From: Arthrobacter sp. C2
GTDB lineage: Bacteria; Actinomycetota; Actinomycetes; Actinomycetales; Micrococcaceae
Direction of reading: 5' to 3'
Assembly: GCA_024207135.1 (NCBI GenBank)
Contig: CP042428.1
Location: 1,302,001-1,366,000 of the forward strand
Length of the DNA stretch: 64,000 bases
Shown: piece after piece, positions 44,465 to 53,001 of the stretch
Numbering within the stretch: the stretch's first letter is position 1
Layout of the letters: each line of letters starts with the position of its first letter
Notes under the pieces: generated by a model
What the model saw: the letters and a program-made list of their open reading frames with translations, nothing else
Database searches by the model: none
Told to the model about the DNA's origin: nothing
Made by a program: the position numbers and the translations under genes

Positions 44465-45223
44465 ATGATCCGTTCCGTTGCGGTCTTGTCCGACATCCAT
44501 GGGGTGCTTCCGGTGCTCGAGGCGATCCTGGCCGAGCCCGCGGTGGCGGCCGCCGACCTCATCGTCGTCACCGGGGACCACGCCGCCGGACCGCAACCCG
44601 TCGCGGTCCTGGACCGGCTGGCGGCCCTGGGGCAGCGGGCCGTGCTGGTGCGCGGCAATGCCGACCGCGAGCTGGCGGCCGTCGCCCGGGGCGCTTCGAT
44701 CGAGGTTCCGGACGACGTCGTCCCGTGGGCGGCCGCCCAGCTGGGCCCGAAGCACATCACGATGCTGGAGCAGCTGCCGCATCCGGTCACCCTCGAGCTT
44801 GAGAGCTTTGGCCCCGTGGTGTTCTGCCACGGCACCCCGCGCGACGACGAGGAGGTCGTACTGGTGGACACCCGGCTGGAGCGCTGGGCCGAGGCCTTCG
44901 CCGAGCTGCCCGACGAGGTCCGGACCGTGGTCTGCGGGCACACGCACATGCCCTTCGTGCGGCTGGTCGACCGCCGCCTGGTGATCAACCCCGGCAGCGT
45001 GGGCATGCCCTATGGCCGGTCGGGCGGCAACTGGGCGCTGCTGAGCGAAGGCGCCGTGTCCCTGCACCGGAGCATCATCGACGTCGAGGAGACCATCGCC
45101 CAGGTGGTCGCGGGTTCGACGTACCCGGGGCGCCGGAAATGGGCCGAGTTCTTCATCCGTTCGGCCGCGAGCGACGCGGAGGCACTGGCGGTGTTCGGCC
45201 CGCGCGACGGGCGTACCCCTTAG
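44465..45223 (+). CDS. Metallophosphoesterase family protein
   Basis: A 252-residue calcineurin-like phosphoesterase. The motifs are VAVLSDIHGVLPVLEAIL (D-x-H), IVVTGDHAAGP (GD with H in place of the usual N/D region), VRGNADRE (GN-D), FCHGTPRDDEE and VVCGHTHMPF (GHTH). These bind a dinuclear metal centre. Its relatives are YfcE/Pcp-type phosphodiesterases of unknown substrate. ATG 44465 has GAGGA directly upstream. It is monocistronic, followed by a small membrane protein gene. Confidence 0.85.
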   Translation: MIRSVAVLSDIHGVLPVLEAILAEPAVAAADLIVVTGDHAAGPQPVAVLDRLAALGQRAVLVRGNADRELAAVARGASIEVPDDVVPWAAAQLGPKHITMLEQLPHPVTLELESFGPVVFCHGTPRDDEEVVLVDTRLERWAEAFAELPDEVRTVVCGHTHMPFVRLVDRRLVINPGSVGMPYGRSGGNWALLSEGAVSLHRSIIDVEETIAQVVAGSTYPGRRKWAEFFIRSAASDAEALAVFGPRDGRTP

Positions 45224-45306
45224 GGCGGGGCCGCAGCAACCACCGGCCCGCTATGCGTGCACAATCGGTGGCGTGGCCGGGGGAAAACGGTAAGCTGGAA
45301 TCACGG

Positions 45307-45357
45307 ATGAAGACGTACATCTTTGTGGAATCGCCCGGGAAGGCGGAAACATCATGA
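45307..45357 (+). CDS. Possible 16-residue upstream ORF
   Basis: ATG AAG ACG... encodes MKTYIFVESPGKAETS and ends in TGA that overlaps the ATG of the next gene (ATGA). TAAGCT at 45291-45296 is a possible -10 upstream. The overlap suggests translational coupling of the small membrane protein gene; the peptide itself may have no function. Confidence 0.35.
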   Translation: MKTYIFVESPGKAETS

Positions 45358-45608
45358 GTATCGGCGCCGGAATTTTTCTTTTTGTCATTGGTGCGGTGAT
45401 TCGCTTCGCACTGAACGTCGAGGTGGACTGGCTGGATCTGCCGCTGGTCGGGAACCTCTTGATGGGAGCCGGAGTCCTGGTCTTTGTGCTGGGGCTTGTC
45501 TTCGCCTTCCGCCGTCGCCGTACGGTTGCCACGCGCCGGACCGTGAACGGCGGCGGGGCCGACGGGATCACCAAGACCACCCGCGAGGTCGACGACACCA
45601 ACCTCTAG
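45354..45608 (+). CDS. DUF6458-like small membrane protein
   Basis: An 84-residue protein with two helices: MSIGAGIFLFVIGAVIRFAL and LLMGAGVLVFVLGLVFAF, then a basic stretch FRRRRTVATRR and a hydrophilic tail ending REVDDTNL. The opening MSIGxGIFLxxxGAIL matches the DUF6458 family common in Actinobacteria; the function is unknown. The ribosome site AAGGCGGAAAC is inside the upstream mini-ORF. A strong terminator follows. Confidence 0.75.
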   Translation: MSIGAGIFLFVIGAVIRFALNVEVDWLDLPLVGNLLMGAGVLVFVLGLVFAFRRRRTVATRRTVNGGGADGITKTTREVDDTNL

Positions 45609-45635
45609 GCGCCGCCGCACCGCCCTTGTAATCAG

Positions 45636-45686
45636 GAAACGACCCCGTGCGCGGTTCCTGTGCGGAGCCGCCGGCGGGGTCGTTTC
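45636..45686. terminator. Bidirectional terminator
   Basis: GAAACGACCCCG (45636-45647) and CGGGGTCGTTTC (45675-45686) form a perfect 12-bp stem between convergent genes. Confidence 0.8.
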
Positions 45687-45714
45687 TCTGGCCATGTCGA
45701 AGGAACCAATAGGA

Positions 45715-46269
45715 CTATTCGAAATCCACCTGTCCGCGGCGCGGCGGAACCGGAGCGATGTGGTCGCCGGCAGCGGCCACCAGCTGGACTTCGTTCATCC
45801 GCGGTGCGGGTCCGTCGGCCGAATGCAGGATCCACGGCCCGACCATGAGGTAGGCGGCATCCCCTTCCGCGGCGGTGGCCACGCCGGTGACCACGAAGTC
45901 GCCATAGGGCGCCTGGGTGAATGCCGCAACCACCAGATCGCCGTGCGCGATCTTCCCGGCCGCAATCGGGGTCGGCTCGAAGTCACCCTCGAAGACCGCG
46001 GGAAAGGCCCTGACCCCCGCATCCGGTTGGCGCTGCCGCAGCGGCTCGCCGTCCGCGGACTTGGCCGCCTTCGCCGCGGCCGCGGCGTTCAACCCGCCGA
46101 CCATCAGGTCGTCGAGCACTGTCAGGTGTGCCGCCCCGGTGACCAGGAAGTTGCCGTAACGCGCGTTCTTGAACAACACGGAGACCACCTCCTCGCTCTC
46201 CACCAGTGCGAAGGCGGCCTTCATGCCCGCAACATCCCGCTTTGACGGCCCCTTGATAAAGGTGTCCAC
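45715..46269 (-). CDS. Hypothetical protein with an internal repeat
   Basis: A 184-residue soluble protein I cannot assign. It carries two similar units: ARYGNFLVTGAAHLTV followed by DDLMVGG (about 36-58), and APYGDFVVTGVATA followed by AAYLMVGP (about 119-147), suggesting a duplicated beta module of YGxFxVTG...LMVG type. The GTG at 46269 follows GGAGCAGG; ATG 46224 is an alternative. The gene stands alone, before the rdgB-rph block on the same strand. Confidence 0.6.
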   Translation of the reverse strand: MDTFIKGPSKRDVAGMKAAFALVESEEVVSVLFKNARYGNFLVTGAAHLTVLDDLMVGGLNAAAAAKAAKSADGEPLRQRQPDAGVRAFPAVFEGDFEPTPIAAGKIAHGDLVVAAFTQAPYGDFVVTGVATAAEGDAAYLMVGPWILHSADGPAPRMNEVQLVAAAGDHIAPVPPRRGQVDFE

Positions 46270-46367
46270 CCCTGCTCCGTTCCCTCTGTGTACGTTTGTT
46301 GTGCTTCAATCCCGGGCGTCATCGCTGCCGGCCGGTGGTGGGTGCGGGCCCAGGCCGGGCCCGGACC

Positions 46368-47003
46368 CTACTTCGTGTCCTGCTCCGCCAGTGCCTTGAT
46401 GATCTGCGGCAGCAGGCCGCGGAACGCGCGCCCGCGGTGGCTGATCGCGTTCTTTTCCTCGGCCGTCAGCTCCGCCACGGAGATTTCGTGGCCCTCGGGG
46501 CGCAGGATCGGGTCGTAGCCGAAGCCGCCGCTCCCGCGGCGTTCGTGCAGCAGCGTGCCGGCCAGGTGCCCCAGCTCCACCGCGACGTGGCCGCCCGGGG
46601 TCGCCAGGGCCGCGGCGCACACGAAGGAGGCGCCGCGGTGATCCTCGGCAATGTCGCCGAGCTGGGCCAGCAGCAGGTCGATGTTGGCCTCGTCGTCGCC
46701 GTGCTTCCCGGACCAGCGTGCCGAGAAGATCCCCGGGGCCCCGCCGAGCACGTCGACAGCCAGCCCGGAGTCGTCGGCGATGGCGACCAGGCCGGTGGCC
46801 TCGCACACCGCGCGGGCCTTGAGCAGGGCGTTGCCCTCGAAAGTCACCTGGTCCTCAACGACATCCGGGGCGCCGACGGCACCGGCATCGACGACCTGGG
46901 TGTCCACGTCCAGGCCCGGCACCTGCCCGCGCAGCAGCTCGCGCAACTCGCGCAGCTTGCCCTGGTTGTGGGTGGCCAGCACCAAACGCGGGGCGGCACC
47001 CAT
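46368..47003 (-). CDS. rdgB: XTP/dITP diphosphatase (RdgB/HAM1)
   Basis: A 211-residue non-canonical purine NTP pyrophosphatase that removes ITP, dITP and XTP. Family blocks are LVLATHNQGKLRELRELL (nucleotide binding), FEGNALLKARAV, ADDSGLAVDVLGGAPGIFSA (shown as DDSGLAVDVLGGAPGIFSA; catalytic Asp), FGYDPILRPEGHEISVAEL and ISHRGRAFRGL. It follows rph by 2 bp, the usual order in Actinobacteria, so the two are cotranscribed. Confidence 0.95.
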   Translation of the reverse strand: MGAAPRLVLATHNQGKLRELRELLRGQVPGLDVDTQVVDAGAVGAPDVVEDQVTFEGNALLKARAVCEATGLVAIADDSGLAVDVLGGAPGIFSARWSGKHGDDEANIDLLLAQLGDIAEDHRGASFVCAAALATPGGHVAVELGHLAGTLLHERRGSGGFGYDPILRPEGHEISVAELTAEEKNAISHRGRAFRGLLPQIIKALAEQDTK

Positions 47004-47005
47004 AC

Positions 47006-47755
47006 TCAGAGCCCCAGGGTTTCGGACTGGATACGGGTCAGCTCCGTGGTGCCCACCAGGGCGAGGTCAAGCAGGGAGTCGAGTTCGGCGCGCTTGAACG
47101 GCACGCCCTCGGCGGTGCCCTGCACCTCGACGAAGTCGCCGGTGCCGGTGACCACGACGTTCATGTCGGTCTCGGCGCGCACGTCCTCCTCGTAGGGCAA
47201 ATCGAGCATCGGGACACCGTCGATGATGCCCACGGAGATCGCGGCCACCGAGTCGGTGAGCACGGTCGCGTTCTTCTTCACCAGCTTGTTCTCCTTGGCC
47301 CACTCGATGGCCTCGGCCAGCGCGACGTAGGCGCCGGTGATCGCCGCGGTGCGGGTGCCGCCGTCGGCCTGGAGCACGTCGCAGTCAAGCACGATGGTGT
47401 TCTCGCCCAGCGCCTTGGTGTCGATGACCGCGCGCAGCGAGCGGCCGATCAGCCGGGAGATCTCGTGGGTGCGCCCGCCGATCTTGCCCTTGACCGACTC
47501 GCGGCCGTTGCGGGTGTTGGTGGCCCGCGGCAGCATCGCGTACTCGGCGGTGACCCAGCCGGTGCCCTGGCCCTTGAGCCAGCGCGGCACGCCCTCGGTG
47601 AAGGAGGCGGTGCACAGCACCTTGGTGTTGCCGAATTCGATCAGGGCCGAGCCCTCGGCCTGCTTGGACCAGCCACGGGTAATGGTGATCTCACGGAGTT
47701 GGTCGACGCCGCGCCCGTCGGCGCGCACTGCTGCTGTGGTGGATGCTGAAGTCAT
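47006..47755 (-). CDS. rph: Ribonuclease PH
   Basis: A 249-residue phosphorolytic exoribonuclease that trims tRNA 3' ends. It has the full family pattern: [50 protein letters not shown], the phosphate-binding [35 protein letters not shown] (catalytic aspartate region) and [21 protein letters not shown] 47755 begins [16 protein letters not shown]. It is followed by rdgB at 2 bp and preceded by the MBL-hydrolase gene on the same strand. Confidence 0.95.
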   Translation of the reverse strand: MTSASTTAAVRADGRGVDQLREITITRGWSKQAEGSALIEFGNTKVLCTASFTEGVPRWLKGQGTGWVTAEYAMLPRATNTRNGRESVKGKIGGRTHEISRLIGRSLRAVIDTKALGENTIVLDCDVLQADGGTRTAAITGAYVALAEAIEWAKENKLVKKNATVLTDSVAAISVGIIDGVPMLDLPYEEDVRAETDMNVVVTGTGDFVEVQGTAEGVPFKRAELDSLLDLALVGTTELTRIQSETLGL

Positions 47756-47829
47756 GGCTTCAAGTCTAGTCGGCGCGTGGCCGGGGCCGGGCACGCCCGC
47801 GGCAGCGGAGCGCGCCCGCCGCCTCGCGG

Positions 47830-48741
47830 CTACCTGCGCGGGTTCCTGGTCTTGGTCCCGGGCCACTCCCGGTTCGGCGCCGAGCGCACGATGGACACCG
47901 GCGCGGTGGGCAGCGACTTCGGGGTGCCCAGCTGCGAGCCGGAGAACACCCCGTAGGTGACCCCGGAGACCGCCACGGCGATCCCGCCGTCGTAGGTCTC
48001 CTTGGCCTCGTTGACCACGGTGTTGATGTCGGTCCACACCGGGATGTGGGTCAGCAGCAGGCGCTCGACCCCGGCATCGGTGGCGGCCTGGCCGGCCCGC
48101 TTGCCGGTCAGGTGCACGCCGGTGATCCCGTCGTCGCGGCCCTCCTCGAAGGCTGCCTCGCAGAGGAACATGTCAGCTCCCTGCGCCGCCTCGATGAGTT
48201 CGGGGCAGGAGTCGGTGTCGCCCGAATAGGTCAGCACGCTGGTTTGCGGCGACCCGTCGGCGACCGGCTCGGTGGCCTCCACGCGCAGCGCGTAGGACTC
48301 CTCGATGGGGTGCAGCACCGGGTAGGGGGTGATGGAGAACGGGCCGATCTTCACCGGCTGGCGGGACTTCCAGTGCTGGAAGTCGTAGTCCGGGTGCATG
48401 CCCTCCTCCAGCGGCAGCCCGTAGGCGGTGGCCATCCGGTCGGCGGTGGCCGCCGGGCCGTGCACCAGCATCCGCTCGCGGCCCCAGCCGTTGGGGTCCC
48501 AGCGGATCGCCACGTGCATGCCGCACAGATCCATGCAGTGGTCCGGGTGCAGGTGGGAGATGAAGATCCCGTCCAGGTCCTTGATGTCGACGTAGCGCTG
48601 CAGCACGCCCAGCGCGCCGGAGCCCAAATCCAGCAGGATCTTCCAGTCGCGGGTCCCGTCGAACGCGGTGACCAGGTAGCAGGAGGCTGGCGACCCCGGG
48701 CCGGGGAACGAGCCGGTGCAGCCGATGATGGTCAGCTTCAT
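47830..48741 (-). CDS. MBL-fold metallo-hydrolase
   Basis: A 303-residue metallo-beta-lactamase-fold hydrolase. The metal ligands are in [15 protein letters not shown] (HxHxDH), [27 protein letters not shown] (Asp) and LLLTHIPVW (last His); the opening [20 protein letters not shown] is typical of the RNase Z-like subgroup found in this actinobacterial cluster. The substrate is not certain (tRNA 3' processing or cyclic-nucleotide-like). It overlaps murI by 4 bp (ATGA). Confidence 0.85.
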   Translation of the reverse strand: MKLTIIGCTGSFPGPGSPASCYLVTAFDGTRDWKILLDLGSGALGVLQRYVDIKDLDGIFISHLHPDHCMDLCGMHVAIRWDPNGWGRERMLVHGPAATADRMATAYGLPLEEGMHPDYDFQHWKSRQPVKIGPFSITPYPVLHPIEESYALRVEATEPVADGSPQTSVLTYSGDTDSCPELIEAAQGADMFLCEAAFEEGRDDGITGVHLTGKRAGQAATDAGVERLLLTHIPVWTDINTVVNEAKETYDGGIAVAVSGVTYGVFSGSQLGTPKSLPTAPVSIVRSAPNREWPGTKTRNPRR

Positions 48742-49667
48742 GAGGCACTCGCTTTCGAAAGGGCCACCATCTGCGGGGTAACCATCGCAATGGAGCCGGT
48801 CGGGTAGTGGGCGGCCACGTTGTGGACCTGCTCGACCGCGAGGACCTCGGGGCCCAGGAAGCGTCGGGCCAGGATCTCAAAATTTGCCGCATCGCCGGTG
48901 GCGAGGAACTGGTGGGTGGGGGCCGCGTCGGCGGTGCGCGCCAGGTCGTGGCCCACCAGCGCGCGGTAGACGTCCTTCGCGGTCTCCTCGGCGCTGGAGA
49001 CGAGGGTGACGTCCTCGCCCATGACGTAGGAAATCACCCCGGTGAGCAGCGGGTAGTGCGTGCAGCCCAGCACCAGCGTGTCCACGCCGGCGGCCTTGAG
49101 CGGGGCCAGGTATTCCTCGGCGGTGTCCATCAGCTCCTTGCCGGTGGTGATGCCGTTTTCGACGAACTCGACGAAGCGCGGGCAGGCCACCGAGGTGATG
49201 GAGTAGTGCGGGGCCGCGGCGAAGGCGTCCTCGTAGGCGCGCGAGCCGACCGTGGCCAGGGTGCCGATGACCCCGATCCTGCCGTTGCGGGTGGCGGAGA
49301 CGGCGCGGCGGACCGCGGGCTGGATGACCTCGACCACGGGGATGCCGTAGCGGGCGGTGTAGCGTTCGCGGGCGTCGCGCAGCACCGCGGCGGAGGCGGA
49401 GTTGCAGGCGATGACCAGCAGCTTGACCCCGGCGTCGACCAGTTCGTCCATCACCCCCAGCGCATTGGCGCGGACCTCGGCAATGGGAAGCGGGCCGTAG
49501 GGCGAGTTCGCGGTGTCCCCGACGTACATCGTCGATTCCCCGGGAAGCTGGTCAATGATGGCGCGTGAAACGGTCAGGCCGCCGACCCCGGAGTCGAAGA
49601 TCCCCAACGGGGCGTTTGCCCGGGGCCGCTCGGATGGTCGCTTATCGCTGGAGGACGCACTTGTCAT
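48738..49667 (-). CDS. murI: Glutamate racemase
   Basis: A 309-residue cofactor-independent racemase supplying D-glutamate for peptidoglycan. Catalytic regions are [17 protein letters not shown] (with the Asp-Ser), [16 protein letters not shown] (first Cys) and [15 protein letters not shown] (second Cys with T-H). It also has [20 protein letters not shown]. The N-terminal 20-residue Ser/Arg-rich extension is common in Arthrobacter relatives. It is upstream of, and overlapping, the MBL hydrolase gene. Confidence 0.95.
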   Translation of the reverse strand: MTSASSSDKRPSERPRANAPLGIFDSGVGGLTVSRAIIDQLPGESTMYVGDTANSPYGPLPIAEVRANALGVMDELVDAGVKLLVIACNSASAAVLRDARERYTARYGIPVVEVIQPAVRRAVSATRNGRIGVIGTLATVGSRAYEDAFAAAPHYSITSVACPRFVEFVENGITTGKELMDTAEEYLAPLKAAGVDTLVLGCTHYPLLTGVISYVMGEDVTLVSSAEETAKDVYRALVGHDLARTADAAPTHQFLATGDAANFEILARRFLGPEVLAVEQVHNVAAHYPTGSIAMVTPQMVALSKASAS

Positions 49668-49732
49668 GGTGTACGAAGCCTACGTGGTTTTGCGCGCGAA
49701 CGGCCAGCACGCGCGACACACTGTATCCCAGC

Positions 49733-50302
49733 TCACAAGGACTTGAGCATGGCCTGCATCAGGGATTCCTGCAGCCAGGTGACGAAGTTGTAGACCAGTG
49801 CCAGGTATTCGTCGACGGTTTCGGCCTTCGACCAGTCGTCCTGCGCGTGGATCCGCTCGGCGTCTTCCTCGGTCGCCAGGCCCAGCCGCTGCGCCAGCAC
49901 CAGGCGCACGTCGTTGACCGCGGCGGCGAAGCGCGGTGCGGTTTCGTCGGACAGCAGGATGGTTCCGGATTCCATCAGCAGTGCGGCCTCGCGCAGCGCC
50001 CCGATCTTGCGTTCGCGGATCCCGCGCTCGGAGAGCCTGCGGAATTCCAGCGACGCGGCTGCGTCGTCCGGATCCGCGTCCGGCAGCAGCCGCTTGGTGG
50101 CGGGGTCGGACGGGGGCGCGAAGTCCGCGCGGTGCGCGTGGGGGTCCAGCCCGACCATGGCCCACAGCGGATCCTCGTCCGCGGCGCGCTCCGGCTCGAG
50201 CAGGGTGATGACGTCCTGAAACAGGCCGCGGAGCAACTTGCGCTCGGCGGCTTCCAGGGAGGCGGAAATACCGCGCAGGGTGCTCTTGAATGCTCGTGCC
50301 AC
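49733..50302 (-). CDS. DUF2017-family protein
   Basis: A 189-residue helical soluble protein of the actinobacterial DUF2017 family, recognised by its position directly after clpS and by the pattern ARAFKSTLRGISASLEAAERKLL, shown here as AFKSTLRGISASLEAAERK, at the start and EYLALVYNFVTWLQESLMQAML (shown as YLALVYNFVTWLQESLMQ) at the end. The role is unknown; gene order suggests a link with ClpS/Clp proteolysis. It starts at GTG 50302, two bases after the clpS stop. Confidence 0.8.
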   Translation of the reverse strand: MARAFKSTLRGISASLEAAERKLLRGLFQDVITLLEPERAADEDPLWAMVGLDPHAHRADFAPPSDPATKRLLPDADPDDAAASLEFRRLSERGIRERKIGALREAALLMESGTILLSDETAPRFAAAVNDVRLVLAQRLGLATEEDAERIHAQDDWSKAETVDEYLALVYNFVTWLQESLMQAMLKSL

Positions 50303-50304
50303 GG

Positions 50305-50601
50305 TTAGGCTGCGTCCGCCTTCGACAGGGTGGCCCACAGGCCGAAGCCATGCATCGCGGACACGTCGGCCTCGATCTTTTCGCGGTTCCCGGTGGCGAC
50401 GACGCTGCGTCCCTCCTGGTGGACCTGCATCATCAGCTTCTCCGCCTTCGCCTCGGGGTACCCGAAGTAGGAGCGGAAGACGTAGCTGACGTAGCTCATC
50501 AGGTTGACCGGGTCGTTCCAGATGATCAGGAGGTAGGGCTGGTCCAGTTCGTGTGCTTGTGCCTGCTCCACGTGCTCAAGCACATCGGGCATCGCAGTCA
50601 T
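50305..50601 (-). CDS. clpS: ATP-dependent Clp protease adaptor ClpS
   Basis: A 98-residue N-degron adaptor for ClpAP/ClpCP. It has the core YLLIIWNDPVNLMSYVSYVF (N-degron pocket with NDP), FGYPEAKAEKLMMQVHQEG and SVVATGNREKIEADVSAMHG. The start at ATG 50601 gives good spacing from GGGAGGT; the ATGs at 50610 and 50619 overlap or crowd that site. It is divergent from the nicotinate phosphoribosyltransferase gene. Confidence 0.9.
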   Translation of the reverse strand: MTAMPDVLEHVEQAQAHELDQPYLLIIWNDPVNLMSYVSYVFRSYFGYPEAKAEKLMMQVHQEGRSVVATGNREKIEADVSAMHGFGLWATLSKADAA

Positions 50602-50912
50602 GGTTGGCATACCTCCCATTCTACGACGGTGCGCCACCGAAGCGAACCGGATCGGTGCCGGCGCGTGCCGGGCCCTTCCCCCCTGCCCCGGGCGCCAAGC
50701 CCCACGCCCCGGAGCGCGCCGGGCCGACCCGAAGGCGGCAACGGGCCGATGCCGGGTCTAGAGTATCTACTAACGTTTGCACCGCCGTTGCCGGCCCATT
50801 CCGCCGCCACCTGCGGCGGGACGGGCCCCGGGACCAGGCTCCCGACGCCGGTGCGAACCGCCCGAGCACGCTTTCATCACCCCCGATACCCATCGCGAGG
50901 AGCCCAACGGCC
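50602..50912. other. Divergent promoter region clpS / nicotinate phosphoribosyltransferase
   Basis: A 311-base gap. The only AT-rich core is around 50757-50780 (TCTAGAGTATCTACTAACG), where promoters in either direction could lie. I cannot assign an NAD-responsive operator. No small gene is evident. Confidence 0.4.
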
Positions 50913-52226
50913 ATGTGGCAGCAGCCCACCTCACTGTTCACCGACCACTACGAATTGACGATGCTGCAGGCCTCCCTGCACTCCGGTGCCGCGCACCGCC
51001 CCAGCGTCTTCGAGGCCTTCGCCCGCCGTCTGCCCGAGGGCCGGCGCTACGGCGTGCTGGCCGGCACCGGCCGCATCCTGGAAGGCATCAAGGAGTTCCG
51101 CTTCGGCGACGAGCAGCTGCGTTTCCTCTCCGACACCAAGGTCGTGGACGCCGCCACGATCAAGTACCTGGAGGACTTCAAGTTCAGCGGAAACATCCAC
51201 GGCTACGCCGAGGGGGAAATCTACTTCCCCTACTCGCCGGTGATGATCGTCGAGTCGACGTTCGCCGAGGCCTGCGTGCTGGAGACCTTCATCCTCTCCG
51301 CGCTGAACCACGACTCCGCCATTGCCTCCGCCGCCTCGCGCATGATCGCCTCGGCCGGCTCCCGCCCCTGCATCGAGATGGGCTCGCGGCGCACCCACGA
51401 GGAATCCGCCGTCGCCGCGGCACGCGCGGCGATCATCGCCGGGTTCGACTCGACCTCCAACCTCGAGGCCGGGCACCGCTACGGGATCAAGACCGTGGGC
51501 ACCGCCGCCCACTCCTTCACGCTGCTGCACGACACCGAGCGCGCCGCCTTCGAGGCGCAGGTCGCCTCGATGGGCGTGGGCACGGCCCTGCTGGTCGACA
51601 CCTACGACGTGGAGCAGGGCGTGCGCACCGCCGTGGAGGTGGCCGGCCCGGGCCTGGGCGCCGTGCGCCTGGATTCCGGGGACCTGGTCGAACAGGCCCG
51701 CTGGGTCCGCGTGCTGCTCGATGACCTGGGCAACGAGAACACCCGCATCATGGTCACCTCCGACCTCGACGAATACGCCATCGCCGCCCTCCAGTCGGCC
51801 CCGGTGGACGCCTACGGGGTGGGCACCTCGCTGGTCACCGGCTCCGGGCACCCGACCGCCTCGATGGTCTACAAGCTGGTCTCGCGCCACGACGACGCCG
51901 GAAACTACGTCGACGTCGCCAAGGCCGCGAAGAACAAGGTCTCGGTGGGCGGGCGCAAGTACGCGGTGCGCCGGCTCAACGAGCGCGGCCGGGCCACCGA
52001 GGAACTCATCGGCGTGGGCGAGGTGCCCGCAACGGATGCCAACGACCGCCCGCTGCTGGAACAATTCGTGGCCGGGGGCCGGATCGACGAGGCCTTCACC
52101 GGCGCCGCCGGGGTGCGCCGCGCCGCGAAGCGCCACCGCGACTCGATCCTGGAGATGCCCGGCAGCTCGCGGCGGCTGCAGCGCGGCGAACCGGTGATCC
52201 CCACACGTTTCATCGACGAAAACTGA
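50913..52226 (+). CDS. pncB: Nicotinate phosphoribosyltransferase
   Basis: A 437-residue NAPRTase converting nicotinate and PRPP to nicotinate mononucleotide. Family marks are SLFTDHYELTMLQASL at the N-terminus, EGEIYFPYSPVMIVES, SRRTHEESAVAAARAAIIAG with the regulatory histidine region, GTAAHSFTLLHD, GAVRLDSGDLVEQAR (Asp-Ser-Gly-Asp) and GVGTSLVTGSGHPTASMVYK (phosphate binding). GAGGAG lies before ATG 50913. The nicotinamidase gene follows 19 bp later, so the pair forms an NAD-salvage operon. Confidence 0.95.
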   Translation: MWQQPTSLFTDHYELTMLQASLHSGAAHRPSVFEAFARRLPEGRRYGVLAGTGRILEGIKEFRFGDEQLRFLSDTKVVDAATIKYLEDFKFSGNIHGYAEGEIYFPYSPVMIVESTFAEACVLETFILSALNHDSAIASAASRMIASAGSRPCIEMGSRRTHEESAVAAARAAIIAGFDSTSNLEAGHRYGIKTVGTAAHSFTLLHDTERAAFEAQVASMGVGTALLVDTYDVEQGVRTAVEVAGPGLGAVRLDSGDLVEQARWVRVLLDDLGNENTRIMVTSDLDEYAIAALQSAPVDAYGVGTSLVTGSGHPTASMVYKLVSRHDDAGNYVDVAKAAKNKVSVGGRKYAVRRLNERGRATEELIGVGEVPATDANDRPLLEQFVAGGRIDEAFTGAAGVRRAAKRHRDSILEMPGSSRRLQRGEPVIPTRFIDEN

Positions 52227-52245
52227 CCACGAGGAGAAGCACACC

Positions 52246-52878
52246 ATGAGCGAACCAAGCAGCACACCGGAAAACGCCTCGACGCGTGCCCTGATCATCG
52301 TCGATGTGCAGAACGACTTTTGCGAGGGTGGCTCGCTGGCCGTGGCCGGCGGGGCCGCGGTGGCAACGGCCATCGCCGAGCTGGTGGCCGCGCGGCACGA
52401 GAGCTACGCGGTGCTCGTCGCCACCCAGGACTGGCACATCGACCCGGGAAGCCACTTTTCCGAGGCACCCGACTACATCGACTCCTGGCCCGTGCACTGC
52501 GTGGCGGAAACCGCCGGGGCTGCGTTGCACCCCAACCTCGCCCCGGCCACGGCCCACCTGGACGCGGCGTTCCGCAAGGGCCGCTTCACCGCGGCCTATT
52601 CCGGCTTCGAGGGCCGGATGGCCCTCGAGGGTGCGGCGGTGGAGGACGAGTCCGGGCCGTTGCTGGGCGACTGGCTGCGCGAGCGGGGCATCACGTCCCT
52701 GGACGTGGCAGGGATCGCCACCGACCACTGCGTGCGGGCCACGGCGCTGGACGCCCGCACCCAGGGTTTCGAGACCACCGTCATCGCCCCGCTCACCGCA
52801 GCGGTGCACCCGCAGAACAACGACGCGGTCTTCGAGCAGCTGCGGGCCGCGGGAGTGACCGTGCTGACCCTCGGCTGA
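52246..52878 (+). CDS. pncA: Nicotinamidase/pyrazinamidase
   Basis: A 210-residue cysteine hydrolase that deamidates nicotinamide to nicotinate for the enzyme encoded just upstream. The catalytic triad is seen as Asp in ALIIVDVQNDFCEGGSLAV, Lys in AFRKGRFTAAYSGFEG and Cys in GIATDHCVRATALDA; metal histidines are in TQDWHIDPGSHF. GAGGAGAAGCACACC precedes the ATG. A 13-bp-stem terminator ends the operon. Confidence 0.95.
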   Translation: MSEPSSTPENASTRALIIVDVQNDFCEGGSLAVAGGAAVATAIAELVAARHESYAVLVATQDWHIDPGSHFSEAPDYIDSWPVHCVAETAGAALHPNLAPATAHLDAAFRKGRFTAAYSGFEGRMALEGAAVEDESGPLLGDWLRERGITSLDVAGIATDHCVRATALDARTQGFETTVIAPLTAAVHPQNNDAVFEQLRAAGVTVLTLG

Positions 52879-52897
52879 CCGGCCCCCTGCCCAAGGA

Positions 52898-52948
52898 GGC
52901 GCGGTGCCTGCCCGGGATGCGAACTGCTCCCAAGCCAGGCACCGCGCC
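52898..52948 (+). terminator. Terminator of the NAD-salvage operon
   Basis: GGCGCGGTGCCTG (52898-52910) and CAGGCACCGCGCC (52936-52948) form a perfect 13-bp stem, followed by TTTGT. Confidence 0.8.
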
Positions 52949-53001
52949 TTTGTCGTTCCCCGCGCCGCATGTCCCCCGCACGGCGGCGGGGAGGCGGGCG
53001 G

